Under the pieces are notes generated by a model, which was not told where the DNA came from, ran no database searches, and saw nothing but the letters and a program-made list of their open reading frames with translations. Below are positions 34,412 to 45,737 of a stretch of 51,420 nt of DNA, in pieces. Source of the stretch: Spongospora subterranea (taxonomy: Eukaryota > Endomyxa > Phytomyxea > Plasmodiophorida > Plasmodiophoridae); NCBI GenBank assembly GCA_900404475.1, contig OUQQ01000210.1, positions 1 to 51,420 on the forward strand, written 5' to 3'. The number at the start of each line of letters is the position of its first letter. Position 1 is the first letter of the stretch. A program made the position numbers and the translations under genes.

Positions 34412-35756
34412 ATGTCGTCGACTTTGTTCAAAAAGCCATCGGCCTGGTGGCATCTAAAACAGTCACTGTCGTTGGCAGGCCGTATGGTCATATCGCTGAT
34501 TTTCCTGCCATGCGTCGCTGTTTATGTGATCGGCGCGCATAGTCTCGAAACGCTTATGGCATCGTCGTTTTCCTCAGCGCAGCGCCACAAGCGTCCTGTG
34601 GTTTTGATAACCGGGGCGTCCAGCGGGATCGGGCGCGCTGCCGCTTTGCACCTGGCCAAACTAGGCTGCGAAGTGTTTTCCGGGGTTCGAAACCAGGCCG
34701 CCATGGACGACTTGAAGAAGTTCGACCGGCTACATCCAATCATTCTGGACGTGACAAAATCCGAAGAAATCGCCGCCGCTCTGAATCAAGTCCAGCAGTT
34801 CCTGGCCGAGGATGATCTGATTTTCACTGCTTTAGTTAACAACGCCGGTATCGGAGAAGTAGGCGCCTTCGAAACCTTGGATGCGGCTCGAAGCGATCGA
34901 GTGTTACAGGTACCCATTTTATTTCTTCAATGTAGGAAGAATTTCCAACACAATTAATCTGTAGACAGTTGCAAACAATTTCAACAAAGCGGTTTTTAAT
35001 GGGAATGGTAATCGATTTAGGTCAATCTACACGGAATGGTCAGCATGACCAGGACGTTTCTTCCGCTGGTGCGCCAATCCAAGGGGCGCATCGTCAACGT
35101 CGGCAGTGGGTTTGGGCGCCTCGCCGCACCGGGCTATGTCACCTACTCCGCCTCAAAATTCGCCATTCGAGGTCTGTCAATGGGTTTCGATTGACTCTCG
35201 TTTCGTTCCTCGTTTCCATGTACATTGCACAATTATCGAGTAACATTCAATTCAGTTTCACGATGACATGTGATTTTTGAAGTACTCAATAACTCTACCT
35301 CAATGCTGTTTTCTTTGTTCCTCCGCATTCTCCTAATGACGGTAATACCGCTAAAAAACAGTATTAGGATTCAGTTTGAGTCTGCGCCAAGAAATGGAAC
35401 CGCTGGGAGTGTCTGTGTCTCTAATCGAGCCTGGCGCCACCAAAACCCGTATCGGCGGCAAGACCCACGACAGCCTGAATTCCAATCGGATGGGCGGCGT
35501 CTACGCCGGCCTGGAAGATTATTTGGAACCTATGACCGGCGAAGGAATTGACGAGTATGGCGCGTCGCCAGAGACCACGAGTGCGGCCATCGCACATGCT
35601 ATACTTTCCCGGTGTCCTCGGGCGACATACTTCCCCAGCTGGGTTATGTTCATCGGCATGATCTTCGCTGCGATGCCTTCGCCACTGAATCCTTTTCGGT
35701 TATCGGTGCAGGCGTACCAGATCAAGAAAAGCATTGCCATTGGTTGGAATCGTTAG
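34412..35756 (+). CDS. Membrane-anchored short-chain dehydrogenase/reductase (retinol/hydroxysteroid dehydrogenase type)
   Basis: NAD(P)-dependent oxidoreductase of the classical SDR family. Exons 34412-34909, 35021-35171 and 35368-35756 (introns 111 and 196 nt) join into 345 aa. An N-terminal hydrophobic segment (MVISLIFLPCVAVYVIG) suggests membrane anchoring. The Rossmann motif is TGASSGIG, followed by LDVT, the structural NNAG, the catalytic Ser in GSGFGRLAAPG and YSASK (YxxxK); the tail after that is LIEPGATKT. A C-terminal hydrophobic stretch (FIGMIFAAM) may be a second membrane contact. The set of motifs is complete, so the enzyme should be active. The substrate (sterol, retinoid or other lipid alcohol) cannot be decided. 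Confidence 0.9.
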
Positions 35757-36089
35757 CCGGATTTGGGATGCTTGTGTGATTACTTCTAACTAAAACAAGG
35801 TAGACATGTTTAAAATGGATTATCATGGTAGCGTCGACCGGCAAAATTACTTTTCGGAAAGCTCTAGGCTCTCGACCCTGTGCAAATATCTTCTATCAGC
35901 TGATCATTTATAGAGGTTGTCTTCCTTGGTCCTTCTCGGATTCCCTACCCTGATTTCGATTAGAACATCCCTTTCTCCTTTGTTCAGGATTCCATTCATT
36001 TCAGCCGGATGCCTCCAAAGTGCTGTTTCGAAGTCTGTCCCTAATTTGCCAAATTCAACAATTTCCGGAAAGCAGCATCAGACGTAAAA
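35757..36089. other. Intergenic, no gene recognised
   Basis: 3' flank of the dehydrogenase; nothing recognised. Confidence 0.4.
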
Positions 36090-36983
36090 TCAGGCTGAGT
36101 TTTCGGAAAAAATCAAATGGTTGGTGGTAGGTTTTGTGCTTTTTCGGACAGACTTTGTCGATTTGTGCCCCCCCCCCCCTTTTGTACTTTTGGAATTTAA
36201 AACCCGTTGAAGCAGTCCTCTCTGCAACAACGAAAGTAGAATTGGGTTTTGAACAAAGCTGCACATAAATTTACGAAACTGTAGGAGCTCTTTGATGACA
36301 TGGGCACGGCTCGTTATGAACCGGACCATATAATTGCTTGTCAAAGCATCCACAGCTGGAAAGGTTGGCGGAAACGTCAATCGATCGTTGATTTGATTGC
36401 CCTCCAGATGCCGACCATTGAAATGAAGCATGTGTCCAATGCCATGAGTCCAGGAAAAATGACCCAACGATTCGAAGAGGTGCCTGGAGATGTCAGGTTG
36501 ACCAGCGCCAGTCAATAAATGTCTTCTCACGAATTCGTCGCAGATATAGCGCGAAGAGAACTCAATGCAAATGAACTGGTAGCGTCGTCTGCTCAAGATG
36601 GGCGATACACTTCAGCGTTTCCGTGTCACCAGTTAATGTAGGACCATAATCACGGTCATCATCGTCGGGAGAACGGACCATGGTTTTGGATTGTAGTCGC
36701 CAACAGTATTTGGGAAATCGGGATATCTGTCTCTGATGCCCCAAAGCTTGCAGCGATTGCGTCCTTTCTCGCCAACGCGGCATTCATAATTACGAATCGG
36801 ATGATCAGTATCGAGTGTATGGGGCGATTCCGCCGAACAGCCCTGAACCGTTTTCGACAATCTCAACCTCGATGTCAGGATAACCCGATTGTTGGCAAAT
36901 GGAAACTTTTGACAGACACCATACTGGGAATATATCTGTCCCGATACTCTTTGATTATCGTAATCGTATGTTATGGTATACAA
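36090..36983 (-). pseudogene. Unknown gene family, copy 1 (partly degraded)
   Basis: Minus-strand frames 36983-36633 and 36596-36090 share segments with a second locus at 41996-42660: a TLKCIAHLEQT-type stretch, then FICIEFSSRYICDEFVRRHL, and further on FPAVDALTSNYMVRF and a QNPIL end. The first frame also has an isolated CRVGEKGRNRC stretch. The downstream end runs into a C-rich homopolymer (36169-36178) and Lys/Ser repeats, probably decayed sequence. The strand and frame persistence suggest a former gene of about 250-300 aa; I do not recognise the family and cannot say whether splicing would rescue it. Confidence 0.4.
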
Positions 36984-38196
36984 AGGTTGGCGGGTTTTGA
37001 TGGGTCGTCACTCCAATTGCAGCACTTTATCATGCTTGTTAACCTGAAAGGAGATGAAAATGGTGAGACATTTAGATGTCGTCGAATGGTTCTGATCATA
37101 GTTGTCAACAAATGCAACGATATCGCGTTTTGGGACAATGTCGATTGGCATTGGTCATGGCTCATCTTGTCGTAAAAAAATTACTGTTGACTATTGATGG
37201 CGCAAATACCACACATGGAAAAATCGTTAACCATGGCGTCGCTCGTTTACCAATAAGCAACACCCCGATAAGAATATGATGGAACGATCACAATCCGGGG
37301 CAAAGCTGATCTATGAACTTCATCAACCATTGCAGGTATTGAAAACATCACGTAGTGCTTTTTCAAATGTGACCTAGTCAAAGAACTGATAAATATAGGA
37401 GGAAAATGTTCGGCAACGAACGTTGTGATATCGATCACGAACATCAATGGTAGAATGTGTACAAATCAGAGGATTTAAGCCGATAAGGTGTGCTGTGTTT
37501 ACTGTGAATTCAATTTTTCGACGGATTGCTGAAACCGCTGCCTTACAAACAATAGTTGATTATCATGATCAAGAATAACACTTGCAAGAGTCCCATCTCA
37601 CCGACAGACTAAATCAGTTTCATTTGTTCAACAAAACGACATTTAAAGTCTACATTATCGTTTGCGGTCGATTGTATTCGCGTTTTGCGGTGTGAAAGTC
37701 GTGGGCATCGTCAGGGGCAACCACATCATGTACGACATTTAAAGCCAGAGGAAAACGACCATGATATACTCTGGGGTAGTGGAGTCGACGACCCGAAACT
37801 GGAGCGCCACCACCAACCACAATTTTTGCACGATTATTCGTCCACTGAATATATCCCTCAAGCAAAATGCCGAATCCAACCTCACAACAAGGCGTCGTGA
37901 TTCCAATTGCTTTCCGGTTACCACATACCCATCGACGCCGTCTTTGAGGGTCAAATAATTTGAGGTCAAGCGCTTTTCATGGTGAGACATTTACTGCTAC
38001 TCTTGCTGAACCCTTAACTTCATCTACCACAAGCACGACACGAAATATACAACAGAGGCTTTCCATAAAGTCAGTATAAAGCAACGTGCGAATTCGATGC
38101 AGTTTTATACTCATTGTCTAACGATTGAGGTGACAAAATCAAGCGTTGACACTATATGAGACAGAGACCGGGAAATATGCAATCCTAGAAACCCTC
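36984..38196. other. Gene-poor region, no gene recognised
   Basis: Several minus-strand frames of 60-85 aa (37247-37447, 37650-37865, 37739-37990) may be upstream exons of the unknown family at 36.1-37.0 kb, but no joins can be supported. Confidence 0.3.
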
Positions 38197-41100
38197 TTAT
38201 ATTATCTCTACGAAATTTAGCTCCTGTGGGCAATTCATTAGACGCGCTGCAAATCTGACTTCCGCCGCAATAATCCTAACAACCTCCTCCTTTTCGAAGG
38301 AAGTCATTGTAATCGTGGACTCCAATCTTTCTCGTAGAAATTGGAATCGGACACCTCCAAGTCTGTTTGTAAAAATGTATGCAGTCAAATCTTGTGTCGG
38401 GCAAAACTTGAACTCGATCTGCTTTTGAGAAAGAGATCACCTATATCAAGATTCTTAACTTCAATATGTTTTGCCTGCTTAGAACTAGCTGTCTGCCGAG
38501 CGACCGCGATACAAGATTGGTTGTCCTCGAAGGTGATCGTGGGCTGTAGAGCACTTTCTCCGGAAAGCCATCCCAGCAGATGGTTAAACGTCATTGCTTC
38601 TGTCACTATGGTGATAAGGCTATATATTCTGCTTCCATTGTCGAACGGACGTCGCAGACCTGCTTTCTTGAATAGTAGAGAACTGGTCCTCCATTACATA
38701 AAATGATACCACCAGAAGTAGATTTGCGATCATTGAGATCGCCAGCAACATCAGCATCCGTTTAGATATCCACTTGAGAGCGGCCTGACCGTTTCTGAAA
38801 ACAAATTCCATAATCCAATGTTCCTTTCAAATAACGCATTATTCTTTTCACCAGCTGTTCATGGCTTAGGTTGAAATAGAATACAGCTCTGGCCGCAATT
38901 CCCACCTCATACATGATATCAGGCCTTGTCATGTTCACTTGATACATCAACTGACCAACGTACTTACGTTAAGGGGACTTTCCTTGTTCTTGGGAGCTGC
39001 TAAGTTTTTGTTGGGGATATTGATCACAAGAAATCGTGCTGAACGCCGAATTACTCTTTCGCAAAAGACAAAGGTCGATAAGATCTTGTAAATCTTCAAC
39101 AGGAAGGATTGTAAACCTGTCAAAATTCCCGGAGGACCAAATACTCAACGAAGAAATCTCTATGAGGCAACCTGCCGATTACATAGCGCTTGGGACTATC
39201 GCAGATAGTCACGTCTGAAAGCTAAACAAGGTGCTTTATAAACTCAAGCAAAGCGCAACTGAGCTACTCAAGCATCTGCTGGACGTTCTGCTTCAACATG
39301 GCTATTGAGGTGGCGTCAATGGATAAATGTGTGTTCTCAAAACAAAGGGGAATACATGATGGGCGCTATCCACGTCGACGACATCTTATGTGCTTGTACA
39401 TATTCTCCATTGTATGACGAGTTCAAAAAAGACATAGGATGTATTTTTCTTATCAAAATCTGATGCTGAAGTGCCTTTTTGATGTCCATTTAAACGAGCT
39501 CTTGATTTTTGGCGGCAGCAATCGAAATGATAGCTCTAACTGCCGTTGTCGACGCCACTGGGCTGAAGGTCTCGAAATGGTCGCAGCCGTAAACGTATGT
39601 GAAGCCTCGGGCTACGAACCTGTCTTTTTATTTGGCCACCTTATTGTTCTCATCCCGTTAGCGTTTGAAACCCAACGACTGTCCACCACTCTCCTATTGG
39701 TAGGTTTCTGAACGGCCGACCACATGGTATTCTTGTGTAGGACTTGATATTCTTTATCCATGGCCTCCTACCAGAAATTGGCCTCATCTGATTTGAGAGC
39801 CTCGACACGGTTGCCAGGCTCGTCATCGGTACAGGTCAAGCAGAACACGGTTTGTTCATCGCGGGCTGGCTCTGACCGAACTCTTCTTGATGACCAGAGG
39901 AGGATCTACAGGTTTTGACTTGTCTTCAGGTTCCGTATTAGCAGCTGGCTGTCGGCCTTGCGTCGCAACTTGTTGACGTTCTTCGTCTTCATCTACGCGT
40001 CGCCGCATCGGCTCCTCCTCAAACTTGACGTCACGGCTAACCACCATTTTGTGAGAAGACTCGTCCATTATTCTGTAGCCTCTCATTTTAATTGAGTATC
40101 CGATAAATACCCCGACCTTAGCGTGCTGATCCAGTTAACCGGCACCATCGATCTTGTACCAGGCATTGCAGCCAAAAGCGAAGATGTTCAATACTGGGCT
40201 TACGCTTATACCATAATTGATATGTGGTCTCTGCCGTCACCAGAGCATATGATATACAGCGGTTGCTAATGTGTACCGCTGTCTGGACAGCTTCCGCCCA
40301 GTAAGACTTTGACAAACNCCACCATTTTGTGAGAAGACTCGTCCATTATTCTGTAGCCTCTCATTTTAATTGAGTATCCGATAAATACCCCGACCTTAGC
40401 GTGCTGATCCAGTTAACCGGCACCATCGATCTTGTACCAGGCATTGCAGCCAAAATGCGAAGATGTTCAATACTGGGCTTACGCTTATACCATAATTGAT
40501 ATGTGGTCTCTGCCGTCACCAGAGCATATGATATACAGCGGTTGCTAATGTGTACCGCTGTCTGGACAGCTTCCGCCCAGTAAGACTTTGACAAACCGAC
40601 AGCAATATCGTTGTTCGAGTCATCTCCATAATGGTACGGTTCAGCCTTTCCGATACTCCATTTTGCTGAGGTCGCCTAGACACAGTCAACTCGAGCTTGA
40701 CTCCATTCTTTTCAGAAACTTGTTAAAGGCAGATGACGTATATCCCTCCAGTATCGGAATGGAAGCGCCGAATTGGTCTTCCATGCAGGATCTCCACTCT
40801 CCTCCTGTAATCCTTGAACCTATCCAGAACTTCGCTCTTACGAGTTAAGATGTAAGCAGATGAGAATCTTGAGTAATCATCAATGAATATCACAACATAT
40901 TTCCTTCCACCAAACGATTCGTTTTGACATCGGGCCAACGACGTCTGAGTGAACCAAATCGTTGAGTTGTTTGGCTTGCCTTGAGTCCTGTCTGGCAGTG
41001 AAAGGCTCTTGAGTTAGTTTTGCCGGGTAGATATCGGGCCTGACTCCTCAAAGTTTTACTGTTCTTATCGCTCTGGAGTTGACCATAATTTCAAGAGCCG
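38197..41100 (-). mobile_element. Ty1/copia-type retrotransposon, pol region, heavily decayed
   Basis: On the minus strand, from high to low coordinate, fragments follow copia order: integrase core at 40940-40720 (VVIFIDDYSRF, HSDTGG) and integrase C-terminal SYWAEAVQTAVHISNR at about 40590 (duplicated at 40315). Reverse-transcriptase remains lie near 39700-39000. Then come TRPDIMYEVGIAARA and IMRYLKGTLDYG at 38950-38800, and an RNase H segment (LLGWLSGESA, FEDNQSCIAVARQ, KHIEVKNLDIGDL) at 38606-38385. Many stops and frameshifts make it inactive. No LTR pair was found. Confidence 0.85.
40041..40596. repeat. 277/278-bp tandem duplication around a single N (likely assembly artefact)
   Basis: Positions 40041-40317 and 40319-40596 are the same except for one inserted T in the second, with a single N at 40318 between them. 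The copia integrase segment is therefore present twice in a row. This looks like two contig ends joined without merging. Confidence 0.85.
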
Positions 41101-41460
41101 TGTAGTTCAAATACCCGAGTCGTTTCTGCAACAGACTCGGTCAACGGGACGTTTGAGCTCTGTCGGTTCACCAACTGCCAACGCCAACATCTTTCCGTGT
41201 CGGTCACCCAGCTTGAATTGCTTCCCATTTGATGTGGCTTAACAGACGTCGCCGCAGGATGAAATCTGGGCGTCTTTTGCCGTTTCCACGCTTACCGACA
41301 GCAAGTTTAGCTTTAGATCAGGAATGTACAACACGTCCTTTAACGTCACTTTTATTTACCCGACTGACTTTCATTTCGCCTGTCCAAACTCCGAAAATGG
41401 TACGGCCGTCAGCCGTCACGATTTTTGATCGGATCCTGTTAACAGCGTTTTTGAACTAAA
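41101..41460. other. Upstream copia remains or spacer
   Basis: Minus-strand fragments just above the integrase resemble the pre-integrase part of copia but are too decayed to delimit. Confidence 0.35.
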
Positions 41461-41560
41461 TCTAGTCTCGCCCTAGTTTGCGTCCTTTACTCTAGTTCCC
41501 GTTCCTCACTCTAGTTCCCGTTCCTCGCTCAAGTTTTCGTCCTCCTTTCAGTTCTCCGGC
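41461..41560. repeat. Degenerate 19-bp minisatellite
   Basis: Two units of TCTAGTTCCCGTTCCTC plus two bases (41491-41509 and 41510-41528) differ at one position; less conserved related units lie on both sides (CTAGTTTGCGTCC, CAAGTTTTCGTCC). Confidence 0.65.
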
Positions 41561-41995
41561 CATGCTCTAAGCGTTGGTTGTCTCTTAGTTCATAACACAG
41601 AGAGCAGCATCTTGACGACCTATCGGTATTCCATGAAGTGTTATTCCTTGATGCTGTGAAGGCGAACGACAATCGGAAATCTCATTAAAATATATGGTCA
41701 TTTCATAACCACTCTCCAACAGCAGATTATTGAGTTTGTTTGGCCTAGACCAGGTCAATGACAATCCTATCTCCAAACTTGGTTTTCGTCGAAACGACAT
41801 TTGATAATTGAACCGTATTGTAGAAAGCCTAACCTGGCTAGATAGCCGAAAGAGGTGATTGATTTTTCAGCAATTTATTGTATCAAACTGTTGGAGCATT
41901 ACAGGTTTTGCGCATTTTCAAACCGGACGGGTTTGTAGAGAGATCCGGCTGATTTATTGGGAGACAGACCACTGACTGAGCAACATTGTTGAAGT

Positions 41996-42660
41996 CTACA
42001 CCCTCTTTATACATTTGATGCTTAAACTCCATAAGCAATTCTCTGGAACAACAAAACGTAAAATTGGGTTTTCGAACAAAGCCATAAGCTTTCGAAACTC
42101 TGTAAGCCCTTCGATCATATGTCTATAGTTTGTCGTGAACTGGATCATATAGTTGCTGTTGAACGCATCCATTGCTGGGAAGGTTGGCGATAATGGCGGG
42201 TAGTATATGTCTTCCTCAAGATAATTAGGCAGGTCATCGAACCACACCGGTTCACTAAAAATCTCGGGACAAACCAACTGGTAGTTGATTTCGTCGAAGC
42301 ATCTCCTCACTGCCATGGGTCAAGCAAAAATGGCCCAACGATTCAAAAAGGCGCCTAGAAATGGCACGTCGCCTACCGTCAATTACTCGGATGATTTCCA
42401 CCATCTGTTAGAAATGTCTTCTCACCAATTCATCACAGACATAGCGCGAGACAAAGCCAATGCAAATGAACTGGTATGGAACAGTACCGTCTGTTCGGGA
42501 TGGACGATACATTTCAGGGCTTCGACAACATATTGGCCCCAAATGAAAAGGTGTTCGTGCCGCCCTCAGTCAATCATCGATGTCGCTGAACGCGGGTCAA
42601 ACTCTCTGATTGCCCCCGTTTGCTATGTGTGCCACACCAGTTGTTGATGGCCTCAGACCT
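41996..42660 (-). pseudogene. Unknown gene family, copy 2 (degraded)
   Basis: The frame 42316-41996 (106 aa) has FPAMDAFNSNYMIQF and FENPILRFVV, parallel to FPAVDALTSNYMVRF and VQNPIL at the 36.1-36.6 kb locus. Upstream, the ALKCIVHPEQT stretch at about 42520-42480 parallels TLKCIAHLEQT there, but stops interrupt the link. It contains a distinct acidic segment (DDLPNYLEEDIYYPP) that has no partner in copy 1. Function unknown; probably a decaying duplicate. Confidence 0.4.
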
Positions 42661-43469
42661 GGCCGTGCCCAACGTCAGCCCGACAATGAACACATTTCGC
42701 TTCAGTGGAGCCACGAGTAAGTATTTCTCCGATATCCGCGTTGTTCTGGGCCAGAAATTCTGGTGACGTACACTGACGTTGAGGCACTATTCGGATTGGC
42801 AACCCTCGAATGCTTTGTGACGTTTATTTCCATGGTGAAGGGGTGAAATTAAGTGTGGTTATCGCAAGATTCGTCGCTACATATGATTGTGTCAGCTAAC
42901 TTTATCAGCACGGTTGCCAATGGCGCCAAAAGGTTGCGGCGTCTTGGCACCAGCCGGAACCAACAAATCAAAAGTATGTTAGTGAATGACCAGATGTATG
43001 GACGAAACACAAAGGGATCCAGCAAAAAACAGTCCAGTTCCCCAGTTTCCCGATCTCTGTCACGTCAGATGGGGTCTGACGACAAGTATAAGCCGCCTTA
43101 TCAACTCGTTATTGTACTAGACAATCGGCAAAACCAATCATTCCTGGTTTTCTCTCCTACTGATTACTCTTCACTTCGGCCAGTGAAAGATACCGGAAAC
43201 CTCAAATCATGGCCAATCCACAGACAAATTAGAGCAAAGCCTGTCGTTAACAGTTGGCGAATCGGTAACAGGAGTTCGGTCAACATCATCTCGGCCACGA
43301 TCTTGCTCATGCTGTTTAACATAGCCCCGCCATTCATCATTGTGTAAAACTTCACATTCCTATATTTGTTCGCATCTCAAGATTTTCTTTTCGGTCGAGG
43401 TGAACATTTGGCAGTCAACTCTGGAGAACGTTGCCTCAGTGTGTTAGCATGATTCAGTTGGCCCCACGA
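42661..43469. other. Gene-poor spacer
   Basis: Contains a 164-codon plus-strand open frame (42853-43347) that begins with GTG and has no recognisable feature. Nothing else seen. Confidence 0.35.
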
Positions 43470-44170
43470 CAGTTTCGCCTGTTTCCATCCAGCCGTCATA
43501 ATGTATTCATCTACTGGATCAGGATGGCGCCATAAAGCGGTGTTTTGGTTGAGATGATAGTAATGTCTTCCGGATGATGTTTGTACTCACCGAATGCAAG
43601 AACCTTAGGCATGTCCACAATTTTCCTCATGGATAGAATTGTATCATCGTGGCGCCTGCCCTCAGTTTGGTCAAAAATACTGCCAAACAGGCCATCAAGA
43701 GTTGTTATTCTTTGGTAGTTCAAACAGTGTTTGCCAGGATGCCCATTGTAGACTGAGCTTTGCAGATATTCCTGTAGAATTTGGCCTCAACATCTAGGAC
43801 TGGGCCTGGAGATGTAGTGACGATTCCATCAATGAACGCCCAGACCCACTTTAGTGTTGGTCATGGCGGCATGTAGATCGCGGAAGTGTATTGCGACAGA
43901 CGCTTCTCTATCAACACGTTCATTGACATATATAATATCCTTGTGCTGGACCCAGATCAAAAAAACACTACGAGCTATTATTTTCGAGATCGAAGCGATA
44001 GACCTGATGCCTCAAACACTCTCGATTCTGTCTCGGCTTTTGTCTAGACCCACATGGAATCTTTCCGATGCCGGGATAGGAAGATTGAAGGGCGTTTTTT
44101 CAACGAAACAAAATGTTTCAAGATAACTGCCCGCTCTTGTTTGCTCTCATAACAGATTGAACCAAACATG
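43470..44170 (-). mobile_element. Decayed DDE transposase (PIF/Harbinger or related DDE_Tnp_4 type)
   Basis: The minus strand carries FIDGIV at about 43840-43823, the first catalytic-Asp block of this family. It then shows a frame-shifted middle and the block TLDGLFGSIF...EGRRHDDTIL at about 43705-43640, where EGRRHD is the strongest signature. The normal third block (G-D-x-x-Y) appears as FGEYKHHP, so a catalytic Asp is lost. Stops and frameshifts show it is inactive. Terminal inverted repeats were not found. Confidence 0.65.
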
Positions 44171-44760
44171 GCAGGTTGAATGTCCCTCTTCCCAACGACA
44201 TTGGCTTCGATAAGCAGCCAAAAAATTATTCAGCACGTAGACCGACGCAAATTATCAAATGCAACTAAATCACAACAGGAATGTTGAACAGACGGGAAAG
44301 GAGAATCGGGCACCTGAACCTGGCGCATGACATTGGTAGAACTGTTCGTCTCATCATTAACTCTGAACTCATCCTTGCCGGTTGGGGCGAATTGCGCTAC
44401 TGTTGCGCCACATTCCATTTCTCCAATGCGTGTCCTCAACTTGTTGGTATTGCTGCTGGTGGCGACCAAACTGACTCGATCTGTGACAACCAAACTTCTG
44501 AATGGTTGGGACGGACCGCTTGGCTCAGGTCAGGCCAATGCCGCTATAAGAATCGCCTCCTCGGTATGGATGGCGGAATTGGCTCCAAATAATTGCAAAC
44601 TTCTGAGAGCATCGGTCCTTGCAGGACACCATGCCATCGTCGCAGCGCACCAAGACCCAAGGTTTACACTATCCAGCAATCGAATCTTCGATATTGGAGT
44701 CAAGTTTGCTGCCAGGCAATTCCTTGTTGGCGTTTGATTGTTCCAATCGCAATCGTGTCG
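44171..44760. other. Overlapping open frames without recognised content
   Basis: Plus-strand frames 44281-44592 and 44327-44737 and a minus frame 44493-44230 overlap; none shows a domain. Possibly a leftover of the transposon's second gene. Confidence 0.3.
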
Positions 44761-45450
44761 ACCAGTTTGGTGATTGTTCTTCCATGAATGTAGCCGTTCA
44801 GTTCATCTTCATGTAGTGATTCGGCTCGTTAAGTACGTTTGTAGGAATGGGACTCGAGTCAGGTTTCAAAAATTGACGCGTCCCAAATCAGTATTGATTC
44901 TCAACAGTTGAGCCAAGAGCGCGAGAACCCCGATTGCCTTATCGATCTAAATCGAATTCCTATTGATTCGGAAATTTTGCCGTCAAAAGACGTTCAAGAG
45001 AATCTCGTGCCCGCTAACGGAAACGCCCACCAGTTTGGTGAAAGTTCTTCGATGAATGTAGTTGTTCAGTTCCTCTTCATTTAGAGATTCGGCTTGTTAA
45101 GTACGTTTTTAGGAATGGGACTGGAGTCAGGGTTCGAAAATTGAGACGTCCCATATCGAGAACCTCGATTGCCTGGTCGATCTAAATCGATTTCCTATTG
45201 ATTCGGAAATTTTGCCGTCAAAAGACTTTCACGAGAATCTCGTGCCCCCTAACAGAAACGCCCACCAATTTGGTGACAGGTCTTCAAGAAACTTAGCCGT
45301 TCAGTCCATGTCCAAATTGTGTTTGGGTTTGCTAAGTTCGTCTTAGGATTGGAACCCGAGCACGAATTTAAAATGTGATGAATCCCGTATCAGTATTGAA
45401 AACCAGCCTGTTGTCTTTCGTGAGAATGTCGTACCAGTAAGCGATTGCCG
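44761..45450. repeat. Degenerate tandem repeat, three units of 235-268 bp
   Basis: Units start at 44761, 45029 and 45264 with the same ACCA[G/A]TTTGGTGA beginning. Units 1 and 2 share long stretches (for instance the plus-strand frame PIDSEILPSKD), while unit 3 is more diverged and incomplete. In units 1-2 one plus frame stays open for about 40 codons across the unit join, so the repeat may derive from a repetitive coding sequence. Confidence 0.7.
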
Positions 45451-45737
45451 AGAATCGTGAGCACCAAAATCAGCTTATGGGGTACTAGGATGGATTTCGG
45501 CAGCACACTCATAAAGTGGTTCATTTTCGTAATTACAAGCACTTGATGGCATTGAAAATGCTCTGTCCGCTCTTAAACTGGAAACTGGATGAGGTCAAAG
45601 ACTATGATAGCCTCTGTGTGTTTCTGGTCAGAACCTGGTTCCCTGCTCTGCCTGGGATTTGATCATCACAAACGGTATTGTCTGCTTAGGGAAAGGAGAC
45701 GAATCCAGAACAGGTCGAGTTTTACGACAGTGTTGCC

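Noticed and set aside
42853..43347. 164-codon plus-strand open frame
   Set aside because: Starts with GTG, no domain, lies in decayed repeat-rich DNA; chance ORF is likely.
44281..44737. Two overlapping plus-strand frames of 104 and 137 codons
   Set aside because: No recognisable domain and mutually overlapping; more likely relics of the adjacent transposon.
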